Source of the DNA: Burkholderia humptydooensis
GTDB lineage: Bacteria > Pseudomonadota > Gammaproteobacteria > Burkholderiales > Burkholderiaceae
Direction: 5' to 3'
DNA length: 64,000 nucleotides
Assembly: GCF_001513745.1 (NCBI RefSeq)
Contig: NZ_CP013381.1
Location: 186,001 to 250,000, forward strand
Positions 8,884 through 18,044 of the stretch are shown here, in pieces. Under the pieces are notes generated by a model. The model saw nothing but the letters and a program-made list of their open reading frames with translations, did not search any database and was not told the origin of the DNA. The position numbers were made by a program, and so were the translations under genes. Within the stretch, counting starts at the first letter, position 1, and each line of letters begins with the position of its first letter.

Positions 8884-9171
8884 ATGCGAAACGAGATCGC
8901 GGATCAGGCTGCCACGGTCGAATTCTTCTTCGACGAACGAAAGTTCACTGCCCGCGCGGGTGAATGCGTCGCGGCGGCCCTGTTCGCCGCCGGCGTCAAG
9001 ACGCTTCGCAAGAGTCCCCGCCTGTTTCAGCCGCGCGGCATGTTCTGCTTGATGGGGTCTTGTCAGGAATGCCTCGTCATGGTCAACGGCGAACGCTTGC
9101 TCGCTTGCCGCACGACGGTGACGGCGGCACTGCGCGTTCGGTCAGTTCCGGAGGTCTGCGTCCATGACTGA
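8884..9171 (+). CDS. Small (2Fe-2S) subunit of a heterotrimeric FAD amine oxidase
   Basis: A 95-residue ferredoxin-like protein. The cluster ligands are Cys in FCLMGSCQECL (C-x4-C-x2-C) followed by Cys 11 residues later in LLACRT, the plant-type 2Fe-2S pattern. It resembles the HcnA subunit of hydrogen cyanide synthase and the small subunit of opine oxidases and of D-hydroxyproline dehydrogenase. The ATG at 8884 follows GGAG; an upstream ATG at 8848 lacks such a site. It overlaps the next gene by 8 bp, so the subunits are translationally coupled. Its role is electron transfer within the complex. Confidence 0.85.
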   Translation: MRNEIADQAATVEFFFDERKFTARAGECVAAALFAAGVKTLRKSPRLFQPRGMFCLMGSCQECLVMVNGERLLACRTTVTAALRVRSVPEVCVHD

Positions 9172-10588
9172 TTTCGATCTGGTCGTGCTGGGCGGTGGAC
9201 CGGCTGGTGCAAACGCGGCGCTTGCCGCAGCCGGGGAAGGATTGAAAGTGGCGCTGTTCGACGAGAATCGTGCGATTGGCGGACAGGTCTATCGAGCGCC
9301 CGTCGATCCGCGGCCGGTCGACGGCGACGCGGAGCGCGAGAATGGCGACGCATTGCGAACAGCCGTCGAAACGAGCGACGTGTCCGTCTTCACCGATCAT
9401 GCGGTGTGGTCGATCGGCGGCAACTACCGCATCGACGCAGTCGGGCCGCGCGGCCTGGTTCAATGCAACGCGCGCGCACTCGTCGTCGCAACCGGCACGA
9501 CGGAACGCGTCGTGCCTTTCGACGGCTGGACGACGCCGGGTGTCATCGGTCTTGCCGCCGCAACCATCCTGCTGAAATCGCAGCACCGGCTGCCCGGGCG
9601 AACGACGCTCGTTGCGGGATGTGGGCCGCTGCTCGCCGCCGTCGCGGCGAAAACGATCATGAAAGGCGGCCAGGTCGTCGGGATAGCCGATCTGGCGGGA
9701 CATGCGGACTGGTTGCGCACGCTACCGTCGATGTCGGCGCGCCTCAACCTGTTGCGCCAAGGTTTCGACTGGTGGCGTGTCATCCGGCGTGCCGGTGTAC
9801 CGATTCACTCGCGTCATACCATCGTGCGCGTCGAGCCGCACGGCGAGCGCCTGCTCGCCACGCTGGCTCGATGCGATGCCGCCGGGCGTCCGATCGACAG
9901 CGCGCACACGACGGTTATCGCCGACTGTGTTGCGGTCGGCCACGGCCTCACGCCTTCCACCGATGTGACGCGCCTGCTCGGCGCGTCGCACCGCTATTCC
10001 CGCGATGCCGGAGGTTGGACTGCCAGTGCCGACGATGACGGCCGGACATCCCGGTCCGGCCTCTACGTCGCGGGCGACGCGGCCGGGATCGCCGGTGCGG
10101 CAGCGGCCGCCATTCACGGAAAACTCGCAGGCAACGCCTGCGCGCTCGACTTGTCGGCGCCCGATGTCGCGCGCGTGACCGAACGGATCGACAGTTTGCG
10201 CCATGCATATCGGAAGGCGGCACGGGCCGGTCATGCCATGGCCCGTCTGATGGCCCTGCGGCCGGGCCAGGTGGACGCGATTGCGGCAGATACGATCATC
10301 TGTCGTTGCGAAGACGTACGACGCAGCGAGATCGACGCCGCGATCGATGCCGGTGCACTCGACATCAATCAGTTGAAGGCCTGGACACGCTGCGGCATGG
10401 GACCGTGCCAGGGGCGTACCTGCGGCGACATTGCAGGCGAATTGCTTGCGCGCCGTGCGGAGGTCGGAACACGCGAAGCAGCCGGCTGCCTGACCGCGCG
10501 CGCGCCGTTGCGGCTCGTTCCCATCGGAGCGCTCACCGGGACGTTTTGCTATGACGATATTCCGATTCCGCAGGCTGCACCGCTATGA
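9164..10588 (+). CDS. FAD/NAD(P)-dependent oxidoreductase, alpha subunit of amine oxidase complex (HcnB/OoxA-like)
   Basis: A 474-residue pyridine nucleotide-disulfide-type flavoprotein. The N-terminal dinucleotide fold is VVLGGGPAGANAALAAA, a second is near ATGTTERVVPF, and the FAD-binding GLYVAGDAAGIAGA motif occurs at about 300. The C-terminus carries a BFD-like 2Fe-2S domain (IICRCEDV, then RCGMGPCQGRTCG). This layout is typical of HcnB, the A subunit of octopine/nopaline oxidase and related secondary-amine dehydrogenases. It would pass electrons from the beta subunit to the respiratory chain. It overlaps both neighbours (8 bp and ATGA). Confidence 0.87.
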   Translation: MTDFDLVVLGGGPAGANAALAAAGEGLKVALFDENRAIGGQVYRAPVDPRPVDGDAERENGDALRTAVETSDVSVFTDHAVWSIGGNYRIDAVGPRGLVQCNARALVVATGTTERVVPFDGWTTPGVIGLAAATILLKSQHRLPGRTTLVAGCGPLLAAVAAKTIMKGGQVVGIADLAGHADWLRTLPSMSARLNLLRQGFDWWRVIRRAGVPIHSRHTIVRVEPHGERLLATLARCDAAGRPIDSAHTTVIADCVAVGHGLTPSTDVTRLLGASHRYSRDAGGWTASADDDGRTSRSGLYVAGDAAGIAGAAAAAIHGKLAGNACALDLSAPDVARVTERIDSLRHAYRKAARAGHAMARLMALRPGQVDAIAADTIICRCEDVRRSEIDAAIDAGALDINQLKAWTRCGMGPCQGRTCGDIAGELLARRAEVGTREAAGCLTARAPLRLVPIGALTGTFCYDDIPIPQAAPL

Positions 10589-11754
10589 AAGCGAAACCCC
10601 ATCGGATCTCCGGTCATTACGACACTGCCGTGGTCGGCGGCGGCGTCATGGGATGCACGACCGCCTTGTTTCTGGCCCGCGCCGGGATGCGCGTCGTGCT
10701 GCTGGAACGGGATGCGCTGTGTCGAGCTGCGTCGGGCGTAAACGCCGGCACGCTGACGCTGCACATGACGCGAGCCGCTCTCGTTCCATATGCCCTCCGC
10801 GCATGGGACATGTGGATGCATGCCGACACCTGGCTCGGCGGCGGCGTACTCGCGACGCCCGCCGCGGGACTGTCGCTCGCGTTCACCGATGCCGAATGCG
10901 CGCTGCTGAGGAAGCGGGCCGATGCGCGCCGTCAATACGGCGCTGCAATCGATCTGATATCCGCCGCTGACGCATGCCGGATCGAGCCCGGGCTCAATCC
11001 CGCCGTACGCGAAGCGGCATTCTGTGCTACCGACGGCTTCGCAACTGCCTATCTGACGGGGCGCGCCTATCACGCAACGTTGCGCGAAGCGGGGGTCGAG
11101 ATTCTGGAGCATACGCCCGTCACGCATATTGACCGCGCGAATGGCCGCTATCGCCTGCACGGCCCGGATAGTGCCGTGTCCGTTGAGGCGACGCGTCTCG
11201 TGATGGCAGGCGGCGTATGGCTGGAACCACTCCTCGCGTTGCTCGACATTCACATTCCGGTCAAGACGCTCGTCAATCAATTGATCGTCACCGAGCGGAT
11301 GCCGCCGGTGATGCGCTCGGTTTTGAGCATCGCAAACGGGCTCCTCTCACTCAAGCAATTCGCGAACGGCACCGTCCTGATCGGCGGTGGCTGGCAAGGC
11401 ATCGGCGACCGCACGCGTGGCGCAGTCGAGGCCTTGCCGCAGAACCTGATCGGCAACCTGCGTCTCGCGCAGCACGTCATTCCGGCTCTCGAGCACGCGC
11501 GCGTCGCAAGAATCTGGCTCGGCCTCGAGGCGGAAACCGCGGACGCGATGCCGATGATCGGCGCGCTACCCGGGCACGACGATGCCTGGGTAATCGGTTG
11601 TGTGCATTCCGGCTATACGAGCGGCCCCTATATGGGCAAGTTGCTGGCCGATGCGATGCTTGGCCGGACACTCGAAATGCCGCTCTTCGACCCCGCGCGG
11701 CTGATCGCATCAACGGGTACGCCCACCCTGACCTCACCGGAAGCCACCGCATGA
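10585..11754 (+). CDS. FAD-dependent amine oxidase catalytic subunit (DAO family; HcnC/OoxB-like)
   Basis: A 389-residue D-amino acid oxidase/glycine oxidase-fold protein. The FAD Rossmann motif is VVGGGVMGCTTALFLARAG, with the acidic ribose-binding Glu in VVLLERD. The C-terminal block GLEAETADAMPMIG and HSGYTSGPYMGKLLAD is typical of HcnC/OoxB and sarcosine oxidase beta. It should oxidise a C-N bond of an amino acid or secondary amine, giving an imine or ketone. It completes a three-subunit complex with 8884-9171 and 9164-10588, all joined by overlaps. The substrate is unknown. Confidence 0.86.
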   Translation: MKAKPHRISGHYDTAVVGGGVMGCTTALFLARAGMRVVLLERDALCRAASGVNAGTLTLHMTRAALVPYALRAWDMWMHADTWLGGGVLATPAAGLSLAFTDAECALLRKRADARRQYGAAIDLISAADACRIEPGLNPAVREAAFCATDGFATAYLTGRAYHATLREAGVEILEHTPVTHIDRANGRYRLHGPDSAVSVEATRLVMAGGVWLEPLLALLDIHIPVKTLVNQLIVTERMPPVMRSVLSIANGLLSLKQFANGTVLIGGGWQGIGDRTRGAVEALPQNLIGNLRLAQHVIPALEHARVARIWLGLEAETADAMPMIGALPGHDDAWVIGCVHSGYTSGPYMGKLLADAMLGRTLEMPLFDPARLIASTGTPTLTSPEATA

Positions 11755-12701
11755 TTCCCTCGACACCGCACCCGTTTCACGGCGTGTACGCCGCCACGCT
11801 ATGCCCGCTCGACGCGCACGGTCGCACGCTCGACGAAACCGCGCTCGCCCGCCATCTCGACGATGTCACGTCGGTGCGCGGCATCGTCGGCCTCCTCGTC
11901 AACGGGCACGCCGGCGAAAACCATGTACTTTCCCGCGATGAAAAACGACGCGTCGTCGAAATCGCGCATGCAGTTTGCGGCGATCGTTCGATCATCGTCG
12001 CGGGCGTCAACGCGGAGGACAGCTACGAAGCGCAACGCCATGCTGACGATGCCAAACTCGCAGGCGCCGATGCGCTGCTCTTGTTCCCCCCATTCTCCTG
12101 GGCGCTGTCCACCGATCGTGACATCGTCCTCGCTCACCACCGCATCGCGAACGCCACTGCGCGGCTGCCGATGATCCTTTATCAGGCAGGCGTCAGTACC
12201 GGTGCAATGGCGTATCCGCCCGATACGCTCGCCGCGCTCGCCGCTCTGCCGGACGTCGTTGCCGTCAAGGAGGGTAGCTGGGAAACCAGTGCATACGAAG
12301 CGAATCGGAGGCTCCTGCGGGAGGTCGCGCCGCACGTCGCCGTGATGGCCTCCGGCGACGAGCATCTGTTCACATGCTTTGCCCTAGGAACGGAGGGCAG
12401 TCTCGTCAGTCTCGCGGCGCTCGTTCCGGAGCAGATCGTTGCGCTCTATCGCGCGGTGGCGGAAGGTCGGCTCGCCGACGCGCAGCGCATGCACTCGATG
12501 CTCTATCCGCTCGCCAAGGCGATCTACGGCACCGCGCCCGGCTCGCGCGCCACCGCGCGGCTCAAGGCGTGCCTTCACCTGGCCGGCAAGTTTCCACATC
12601 CGACGGCACGCCCGCCAGTCACATCGTTGTCCGCCGACGAAATTTTCCGTCTCGAAGCCGCCCTCGCCCTTGCCCTCGAACCAGACCGGAGTTCCACATG
12701 A
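11751..12701 (+). CDS. DapA-family (dihydrodipicolinate synthase/N-acetylneuraminate lyase superfamily) lyase or deaminase
   Basis: A 316-residue TIM-barrel class I aldolase family protein. Lys173 in VVAVKEGSW is the Schiff-base lysine, and Tyr144 in MILYQAGVST is the conserved acid-base tyrosine. It also has the substrate-loop type GLLVNGHAGENHVLS in place of GTTGE. Members include lysine-synthesis DapA, sialic acid lyase and pyrroline-4-hydroxy-2-carboxylate deaminase. The last works with HcnABC-like dehydrogenases in D-hydroxyproline breakdown, making a catabolic keto-acid lyase/deaminase more likely here than lysine synthesis. The ATG at 11751 overlaps the previous stop (ATGA); the longer open frame upstream lies inside the oxidase gene and was not used. 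Confidence 0.83.
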   Translation: MIPSTPHPFHGVYAATLCPLDAHGRTLDETALARHLDDVTSVRGIVGLLVNGHAGENHVLSRDEKRRVVEIAHAVCGDRSIIVAGVNAEDSYEAQRHADDAKLAGADALLLFPPFSWALSTDRDIVLAHHRIANATARLPMILYQAGVSTGAMAYPPDTLAALAALPDVVAVKEGSWETSAYEANRRLLREVAPHVAVMASGDEHLFTCFALGTEGSLVSLAALVPEQIVALYRAVAEGRLADAQRMHSMLYPLAKAIYGTAPGSRATARLKACLHLAGKFPHPTARPPVTSLSADEIFRLEAALALALEPDRSST

Positions 12702-14125
12702 CGCACGCCACACCCCGTACCCTCATCAAGGGCGGTCGCCTGATCACGGCGGTCGACGACTACGTCGCCGACCTCATCGTCGAGGGGGAACGCATCGCGT
12801 GCATCGGTCACGCGCTCGAAGTCGGCCCGGACACCCACGTGATCGATGCCAGCGGCTTGCTCGTGTTTCCCGGCGGGGTCGACTGCCATACTCACATGGA
12901 AAACACCTTCGGCACGTCGACCACTTGCGACAATTTCGCATCCGGCACGCGATCGGCCGCGTTTGGCGGCACGACCACGATCGTCGACTTCGCGCTGCAG
13001 ACGCCCGGCACGAGCCCGCTTGAAGCGATCGCGCGCGCTGGGGCAAAAGCGTCGTCCGCTGCCAATATCGACTATGGCTTCCATGTCATCGTCACGCAAG
13101 TCGACGAGCAAGTTCTGGCAGACATGCGTGACGCGATCCGGCATGAAGGTGTGTCGAGCTTCAAGATGTTCATGGCCTACCCCGGGACCGTGATGTCCGA
13201 TGATGCGGCGATCTTCCAGGCCATGCGCATGGTCGGCCAGCATGGCGGGATGATCGCGCTCCACGCGGAAAACGGCACTGTGATCGATCTGCTGATCCGC
13301 GAAGCGATCGCTCAGGGTCACACTTCGCCCCGTTATCACGCACTGACTCGTCCGGCCATCATGGAGGGCGAAGCGACCCACCGCGGCATCAAGCTGGCCG
13401 AGCTCGCGGAGGCGCCCGTCTACTTCGTGCATCTTTCTGCCAAGGAAGCCCTCAAGCACGTGATCGAAGCGCGCGACCTGGGCATTCCGGTCTTCGCTGA
13501 AACCTGCCCGCACTATCTGTTCTTCGACGAGTCCGTTTATGCCGACGAGAGTTTCGATCTGGCCCGCTACGTGATGAGTCCGCCACTGCGTTCAAAGGAA
13601 GCGCAGCATGCGCTCTGGACGGCGCTCAGGACCGACGACCTGCAATTGATCTCCACCGACCATTGCCCTTACTGCATGAAGGAAGGCCATCGCGGAAACT
13701 TCAATCAGAAACCGCTCGGCGCGAGCGATTTCTCCAAGATTCCGAACGGCGTTCCGGGCGTCGAGACAAGGATGACGGTCGTCTACGACGGCGGCGTGTG
13801 CAGCGGCATGATTTCACTGAACCGGTTTGTCGAATTGATGTCAACTGCTCCGGCGAAACTATTCGGCCTGTTTCCAAGGAAAGGTACGCTCGCGATCGGC
13901 AGTGACGCGGATATCGTGTTGTTCGATCCTGACGAACGACATACGATCAGCGCGCACACACAGCACAGCGACTGTGATTTCACACTGTTCGAAGGGCGTC
14001 AAGTGACAGGGCGTGTCAAGAAAGTGATGCTGCGTGGACAATGGCTTGTCGACAATGGCGAGTGGGTCGGCCCGACGGGACGCGGACTGTTTGTCGCGCG
14101 GGGCGAGCTCGGCGCGCTCGGATGA
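12698..14125 (+). CDS. Dihydropyrimidinase/D-hydantoinase family amidohydrolase
   Basis: A 475-residue cyclic amidohydrolase. All metal-site residues are present: His64-x-His66 in DCHTHMEN, Lys156 in SSFKMFMAYPG (the carboxylated lysine), His in IALHAENG, His in VHLSAKEA, and Asp321 in STDHCPY. It opens the ring of hydantoins, dihydropyrimidines or similar cyclic imides to N-carbamoyl products. The ATG at 12698 overlaps the previous stop (ATGA), making this the fifth gene in the coupled set. With an M20 hydrolase in the opposite operon, a hydantoin to N-carbamoyl amino acid to amino acid to oxidised product route is conceivable, but allantoinase or another cyclic amide hydrolase role is also possible. 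Confidence 0.86.
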   Translation: MTHATPRTLIKGGRLITAVDDYVADLIVEGERIACIGHALEVGPDTHVIDASGLLVFPGGVDCHTHMENTFGTSTTCDNFASGTRSAAFGGTTTIVDFALQTPGTSPLEAIARAGAKASSAANIDYGFHVIVTQVDEQVLADMRDAIRHEGVSSFKMFMAYPGTVMSDDAAIFQAMRMVGQHGGMIALHAENGTVIDLLIREAIAQGHTSPRYHALTRPAIMEGEATHRGIKLAELAEAPVYFVHLSAKEALKHVIEARDLGIPVFAETCPHYLFFDESVYADESFDLARYVMSPPLRSKEAQHALWTALRTDDLQLISTDHCPYCMKEGHRGNFNQKPLGASDFSKIPNGVPGVETRMTVVYDGGVCSGMISLNRFVELMSTAPAKLFGLFPRKGTLAIGSDADIVLFDPDERHTISAHTQHSDCDFTLFEGRQVTGRVKKVMLRGQWLVDNGEWVGPTGRGLFVARGELGALG

Positions 14126-14132
14126 CCACGAC

Positions 14133-14357
14133 ATGCCGACGTACGAGTATGCATGCCCCGGCTGCGGTGTATTTGACGCGCGCCGCACGGTCTCCGAACG
14201 AGATATTCCTGCGTGCTGCCCGCGATGCGGGGAACATGCGCCGCGTGTCAGACTCACGCTCCCGTCGACATTCCGGTCGAATCACGACGCTACGCATGAG
14301 GGCGACAGCGGTGCATATCTAAAGCCTCGATTCGATTGCCCCTGCTGCGAGCCGTAG
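14133..14357 (+). CDS. FmdB-family zinc-ribbon protein
   Basis: A 74-residue protein beginning [15 protein letters not shown], the standard start of the FmdB zinc-ribbon family, with a second Cys pair in [10 protein letters not shown] and a third in CPCCEP. FmdB-type proteins are often found beside amidohydrolase genes (formamidase, acetamidase) and are thought to be regulatory, although the mechanism is unknown. It starts 8 bp after the hydantoinase stop and is probably cotranscribed. Its 3' end overlaps the convergent etfA reading frame by about 39 bp. Confidence 0.78.
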   Translation: MPTYEYACPGCGVFDARRTVSERDIPACCPRCGEHAPRVRLTLPSTFRSNHDATHEGDSGAYLKPRFDCPCCEP

Positions 14358-15356
14358 CCTTCGACCATTTTCACATCGCTCCCCCTTGGCGAAGCGGTTG
14401 ATCAAACTCGAAAGCGTGACCGCATACAATTGTTCGATCAGATCGGGAACAGACGTGAACAGATCGCCGACGAGGCCATAATCGGCCACGCTGAAGATCG
14501 GCGCTTCCGGATCCTTGTTGATCGCGACGATCACCTTCGAATCCTTCATCCCCGCCAGGTGCTGGATCGCGCCCGAGATGCCCACCGCGATGTACAACTG
14601 CGGCGCGACGATCTTGCCCGTCTGGCCCACCTGATAGTCGTTCGGCACGTAGCCCGCGTCCACCGCCGCGCGCGACGCGCCCAGCGCCGCCTGCAGCTTG
14701 TCCGCCAGCGGCTCCAGCACCTTCGTGTAGTTCTCGCCGCTGCCGAGGCCCCGGCCGCCCGACACGATGATGCTCGCGCTCGTCAGCTCCGGACGATCGA
14801 GCTTCGTCACTTCGCGGCTCACGAACTGCGAGATGCCCGCGTCCGCCGCCGCGTCGATCTTCTCGACCGACGCGCTGCCGCCTTCCGCCGCGACCGGATC
14901 GAAGCCCGTCGCGCGCACCGTGATCACCTTGATCGGATCACCCGACTGCACCGTCGCGATCGCGTTGCCCGCGTAGATCGGGCGCTCGAACGTGTCGGCC
15001 GAATCGACCGCCGTGATGTCCGAGATCTGCGCGACGTCCAGCTTCGCCGCGATCCGCGGCACGATGTTCTTGCCGTAGGCCGTTGCCGGCGCGAGGATGT
15101 GCGAATAGTCCTTCGCGACGTTCAGCGCGGTCGCCTCGACGTTTTCCGCGAGACCGTCCGCGAGCTGCGGCGCGTCGGCCAGCAGCACCTTCGATACGCC
15201 CGCGATCTTCGCCGCCGCGGCCGCCGCGCCCTGCGCGTCGTGGCCCGCGACCAGCACGTGAATGTCGCCGCCGATCTTCGTTGCCGCGGCCACCGTGTTC
15301 AGCGTGGCTGCCTTGATCGACGCGTTGTCATGTTCCGCAATCACCAGAATCGTCAT
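14319..15356 (-). CDS. etfA: Electron transfer flavoprotein alpha subunit
   Basis: A 345-residue ETF alpha subunit. The N-terminal ETF domain begins [11 protein letters not shown]. The FAD-binding C-terminal domain has [48 protein letters not shown] and [22 protein letters not shown]. Typical bacterial EtfA ends shortly after the motif GDLFxxVPxL (about 310-315 residues). Here about 30 residues of basic, unrelated sequence follow and overlap the convergent FmdB gene, suggesting loss of the native stop. It pairs with EtfB 15 bp upstream to carry electrons from flavin dehydrogenases to ETF-quinone oxidoreductase. Confidence 0.93.
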   Translation of the reverse strand: MTILVIAEHDNASIKAATLNTVAAATKIGGDIHVLVAGHDAQGAAAAAAKIAGVSKVLLADAPQLADGLAENVEATALNVAKDYSHILAPATAYGKNIVPRIAAKLDVAQISDITAVDSADTFERPIYAGNAIATVQSGDPIKVITVRATGFDPVAAEGGSASVEKIDAAADAGISQFVSREVTKLDRPELTSASIIVSGGRGLGSGENYTKVLEPLADKLQAALGASRAAVDAGYVPNDYQVGQTGKIVAPQLYIAVGISGAIQHLAGMKDSKVIVAINKDPEAPIFSVADYGLVGDLFTSVPDLIEQLYAVTLSSLINRFAKGERCENGRRLRLAAGAIESRL

Positions 15357-15371
15357 CTCTTTGCGCTCCCC

Positions 15372-16121
15372 TTACAGCACCTTGGCTTCGGTCTTCAGCT
15401 TCTCGACCAGCGTCTTCACGTCCGCGACCTTCACACCCGCCGCGCGCTTCGGCGGCTCCACCACCTTCAGCGTCTTCAGACGCGGCGCGACATCCACGCC
15501 CAGGTCTTCCGGCTTCACCGTCTCCAGCGGCTTCTTCTTCGCCTTCATGATGTTCGGCAGCGTCACGTAGCGCGGCTCGTTCAGGCGCAAGTCCGTCGTC
15601 ACCACCGCCGGCAGCGTCAGCGACAGCGTTTCCGCGCCGCCGTCCACTTCGCGCGCGACGGTAGCCTTGCCGTCGGCTACCGTCACCTTCGACGCGAACG
15701 TCGCCTGCGGCAGGTTCGCGAGCGCGGCGAGCATCTGGCCCGTCTGGTTCGAATCGTCGTCGATCGCCTGCTTGCCGAGGATCACGAGCTGCGGCTGCTC
15801 CTTGTCGACCAGCGCCTTCAGGATCTTCGCGACGGAAAGCGGCTGCACCTCGTCGTTCGATTCGACGAGAATCGCGCGGTCCGCGCCGATCGCGAGCGCC
15901 GTGCGAAGCGTTTCCTGAGCCTGCGCGACGCCCACCGACACCGCGATCACCTCGGTCGCCACGCCCGCTTCCTTCAGGCGCACCGCTTCTTCAACGGCGA
16001 TCTCGTCGAACGGGTTCATCGACATCTTCACGTTCGCGATATCGACGCCCGTGCCATCCGACTTCACGCGGACCTTCACGTTATAGTCGACCACTCTTTT
16101 TACTGGTGCCAGAATTCTCAT
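15372..16121 (-). CDS. etfB: Electron transfer flavoprotein beta subunit
   Basis: A 249-residue protein beginning [19 protein letters not shown], with the AMP-binding EtfB signature: [18 protein letters not shown], then [20 protein letters not shown]. Length and motifs are standard. It lies upstream of etfA on the same strand and 123 bp downstream of a flavin dehydrogenase gene. This looks like a duplicate, substrate-specific ETF rather than the housekeeping copy, because a dedicated dehydrogenase sits in front of it; that is inference from context. Confidence 0.94.
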   Translation of the reverse strand: MRILAPVKRVVDYNVKVRVKSDGTGVDIANVKMSMNPFDEIAVEEAVRLKEAGVATEVIAVSVGVAQAQETLRTALAIGADRAILVESNDEVQPLSVAKILKALVDKEQPQLVILGKQAIDDDSNQTGQMLAALANLPQATFASKVTVADGKATVAREVDGGAETLSLTLPAVVTTDLRLNEPRYVTLPNIMKAKKKPLETVKPEDLGVDVAPRLKTLKVVEPPKRAAGVKVADVKTLVEKLKTEAKVL

Positions 16122-16244
16122 ATATTCCCAGATACAAAAGACCGGAGAACCCGGTCATATGACCATTTTCGGATGCTCAGCCGCTCTTGCGGAAACCAGT
16201 CAAAACTCGCGAGCAGGCAATCTGCCAGCTCGGGAACGAAAGGC

Positions 16245-17645
16245 TCATGCGCTGGGTAGAACTTTGCCAGGATTAAGAATTCTGTTCGGATCCAACGCTG
16301 CCTTGATGGCAATCATGGCAGCTAATTCTTCGGGAGTGCGGGACACACCAAGAAAGTCCCGTTTGAGCAATCCGATACCGTGTTCTGCGGATATCGATCC
16401 TCGATACGGCCTCAGCATTTCATAGACGAAGCTGTACACATCGTGATGCGTGACGTCGGGCACAGAATGCCCGTCAACTGTCAGGTGGAGATTCGAATCG
16501 CCAATATGACCAAAAAAATATGACGCGTTCTTGGGCCACTTCTCGTTCAGAGCTGCACGACAACGGTCGACGAATTCGCCGATGGCTCCTGTCGGCAGGC
16601 TGACATCAAAGTTGATCGGGTCCAGATGGACCGGGAATTCCGCCGTGCATTCCCGTATTGCCCACAGAGCCTGCGCATCGGCAACCGACTGCGCAACCAC
16701 GGCATCTTTGATCACTTCGTTTTCGAGCAGGCCGAAGAGGAATTCCGAGAACCGTTCCCCATGATCCTCACGGTCGAGACTCGTATGCTCGATTAACGCA
16801 TAGAGCGGCCACGATTGCGCGAATGGAGAGCGCCCACCGTCCACCAAGGAGGCACCGAAATCAAAAAAATCAGACCACATGAGTTCGAACACGCCGACTT
16901 CGTTGCCGAAACGACCGGTCATTTTCCGCAGGAGCGATACCGCTTGATTATAGGAATCGAACGCTACCATCGCGGTGTGCCGGACTACACATTGCGGGCG
17001 CAATCTCAGTACCGCGCGCGTGATAACGCCGAGCGTACCTTCCGAGCCGATAAACAGATGCTTGAGGTCATAGCCGGTGTTGTTCTTGATCATCTTGTTC
17101 ATCGAACTCAGAATCGCGCCGTTGGCAAGTACGACTTCGAGTCCAAGAACCTGATCGCGCGCGTTACCAGACTGGATCACGCGATTACCGCCGGCGTTTG
17201 TCGCAATGTTGCCGCCAATCTGACAGGAACCACGCGCCCCAAGGTCAAGTGCAAGTTCGAAACCAGCGCTGGCGGCGGCCTCCTGTGCGGTTTGCAGAGT
17301 AGTGCCGGCAAGCACGGTCATTGTCGCGGAGGCGGCATCGATTTCCTCGACACCGGCCATACGTTCGAGTGACATTGCAATGTCCGCGCTGCAAGGAACG
17401 GCCCCGCCAGATAGCCCTGTCATGCCGCCCTGCGGGACAACGGATTGCCGCGCGTCATTACAGATGGCCATTGCGCGCGACACTTCATCTGTGGTGCGAG
17501 GCAACAGCAATGCGGCGGGACGAGCAGGCTCGTGCCGCGTCCAGTCCGTTGTAAAGCGATCGTTGATTTCGGCGCCAACCCGAACAGCGTCAGCTCCCAA
17601 GGCATCGCGCAAGGATGTGATAACGAAATTTCGGACCTCAGTCAT
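16245..17645 (-). CDS. FAD-linked D-2-hydroxyacid dehydrogenase (GlcD/D-lactate/D-2-hydroxyglutarate dehydrogenase family)
   Basis: A 466-residue VAO-fold flavoenzyme. The PP-loop for FAD is VPQGGMTGLSGGAVP, the second FAD block is GARGSCQIGGNIATNAGG, and the C-terminal FAD-oxidase domain ends in EHGIGLLKRDFLG and LDPNRILNPGKVLP. These enzymes oxidise D-2-hydroxyacids such as D-lactate, glycolate or D-2-hydroxyglutarate. The start at 17645 is preceded by GGAG at good spacing; a GTG eight codons earlier is less likely. Its position directly upstream of etfB-etfA suggests that it delivers electrons to that ETF pair, as D-2-hydroxyglutarate dehydrogenases do. Confidence 0.86.
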   Translation of the reverse strand: MTEVRNFVITSLRDALGADAVRVGAEINDRFTTDWTRHEPARPAALLLPRTTDEVSRAMAICNDARQSVVPQGGMTGLSGGAVPCSADIAMSLERMAGVEEIDAASATMTVLAGTTLQTAQEAAASAGFELALDLGARGSCQIGGNIATNAGGNRVIQSGNARDQVLGLEVVLANGAILSSMNKMIKNNTGYDLKHLFIGSEGTLGVITRAVLRLRPQCVVRHTAMVAFDSYNQAVSLLRKMTGRFGNEVGVFELMWSDFFDFGASLVDGGRSPFAQSWPLYALIEHTSLDREDHGERFSEFLFGLLENEVIKDAVVAQSVADAQALWAIRECTAEFPVHLDPINFDVSLPTGAIGEFVDRCRAALNEKWPKNASYFFGHIGDSNLHLTVDGHSVPDVTHHDVYSFVYEMLRPYRGSISAEHGIGLLKRDFLGVSRTPEELAAMIAIKAALDPNRILNPGKVLPSA

Positions 17646-18044
17646 GCTTCGATTCTCCGGGTACTGCACGCAGATGGGGATACGCCCGAGCGACGGCCAT
17701 CAGCTGGGGGCCACGCAAGTGCGGATGGAGTCGGGTAATGCTCGTCTGTAATAGCGACGGGCCGCAGATGTTGCGGACTCGATTGGTTGAGGGCCAACGT
17801 TCGAAATGCTCTGCTATTCATGTTTGCACTTCGTTGTCAAGGTTGCAATGGATTGCTGGGTTCTCGCCGACGTTTTTGATTCAACGCGGGCGGGTATTGG
17901 CATGTGGACTGGATTGCCACGGAAACTCGCTGTCGCGAAACGCCCTAGCGAGTCACTCCATGCCGCTCTTTCGGGACGGCACGACGAGATCCGCCACTCG
18001 GATCAGCGTTGCGCCGACCGGCACGTGATGGCGTGCCGTCATGC
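17646..18044. other. Intergenic region with no recognised gene
   Basis: This 400-bp stretch lies between the FAD dehydrogenase start and the hutU stop. Short open frames exist, but none has a ribosome site plus family-like sequence. It should hold the promoter of the dehydrogenase-etfBA genes and the end of the hut transcript. I see no convincing terminator hairpin. Confidence 0.4.

Noticed and set aside
12374..12697. Upstream extension of the hydantoinase frame
   Set aside because: It lies inside the DapA-family gene and its translation is Arg-rich; the ATGA overlap at 12698 gives the family length.
14430..16259. A 609-codon plus-strand open frame opposite etfB and etfA
   Set aside because: Arg/His-rich shadow of the ETF genes with no family similarity.
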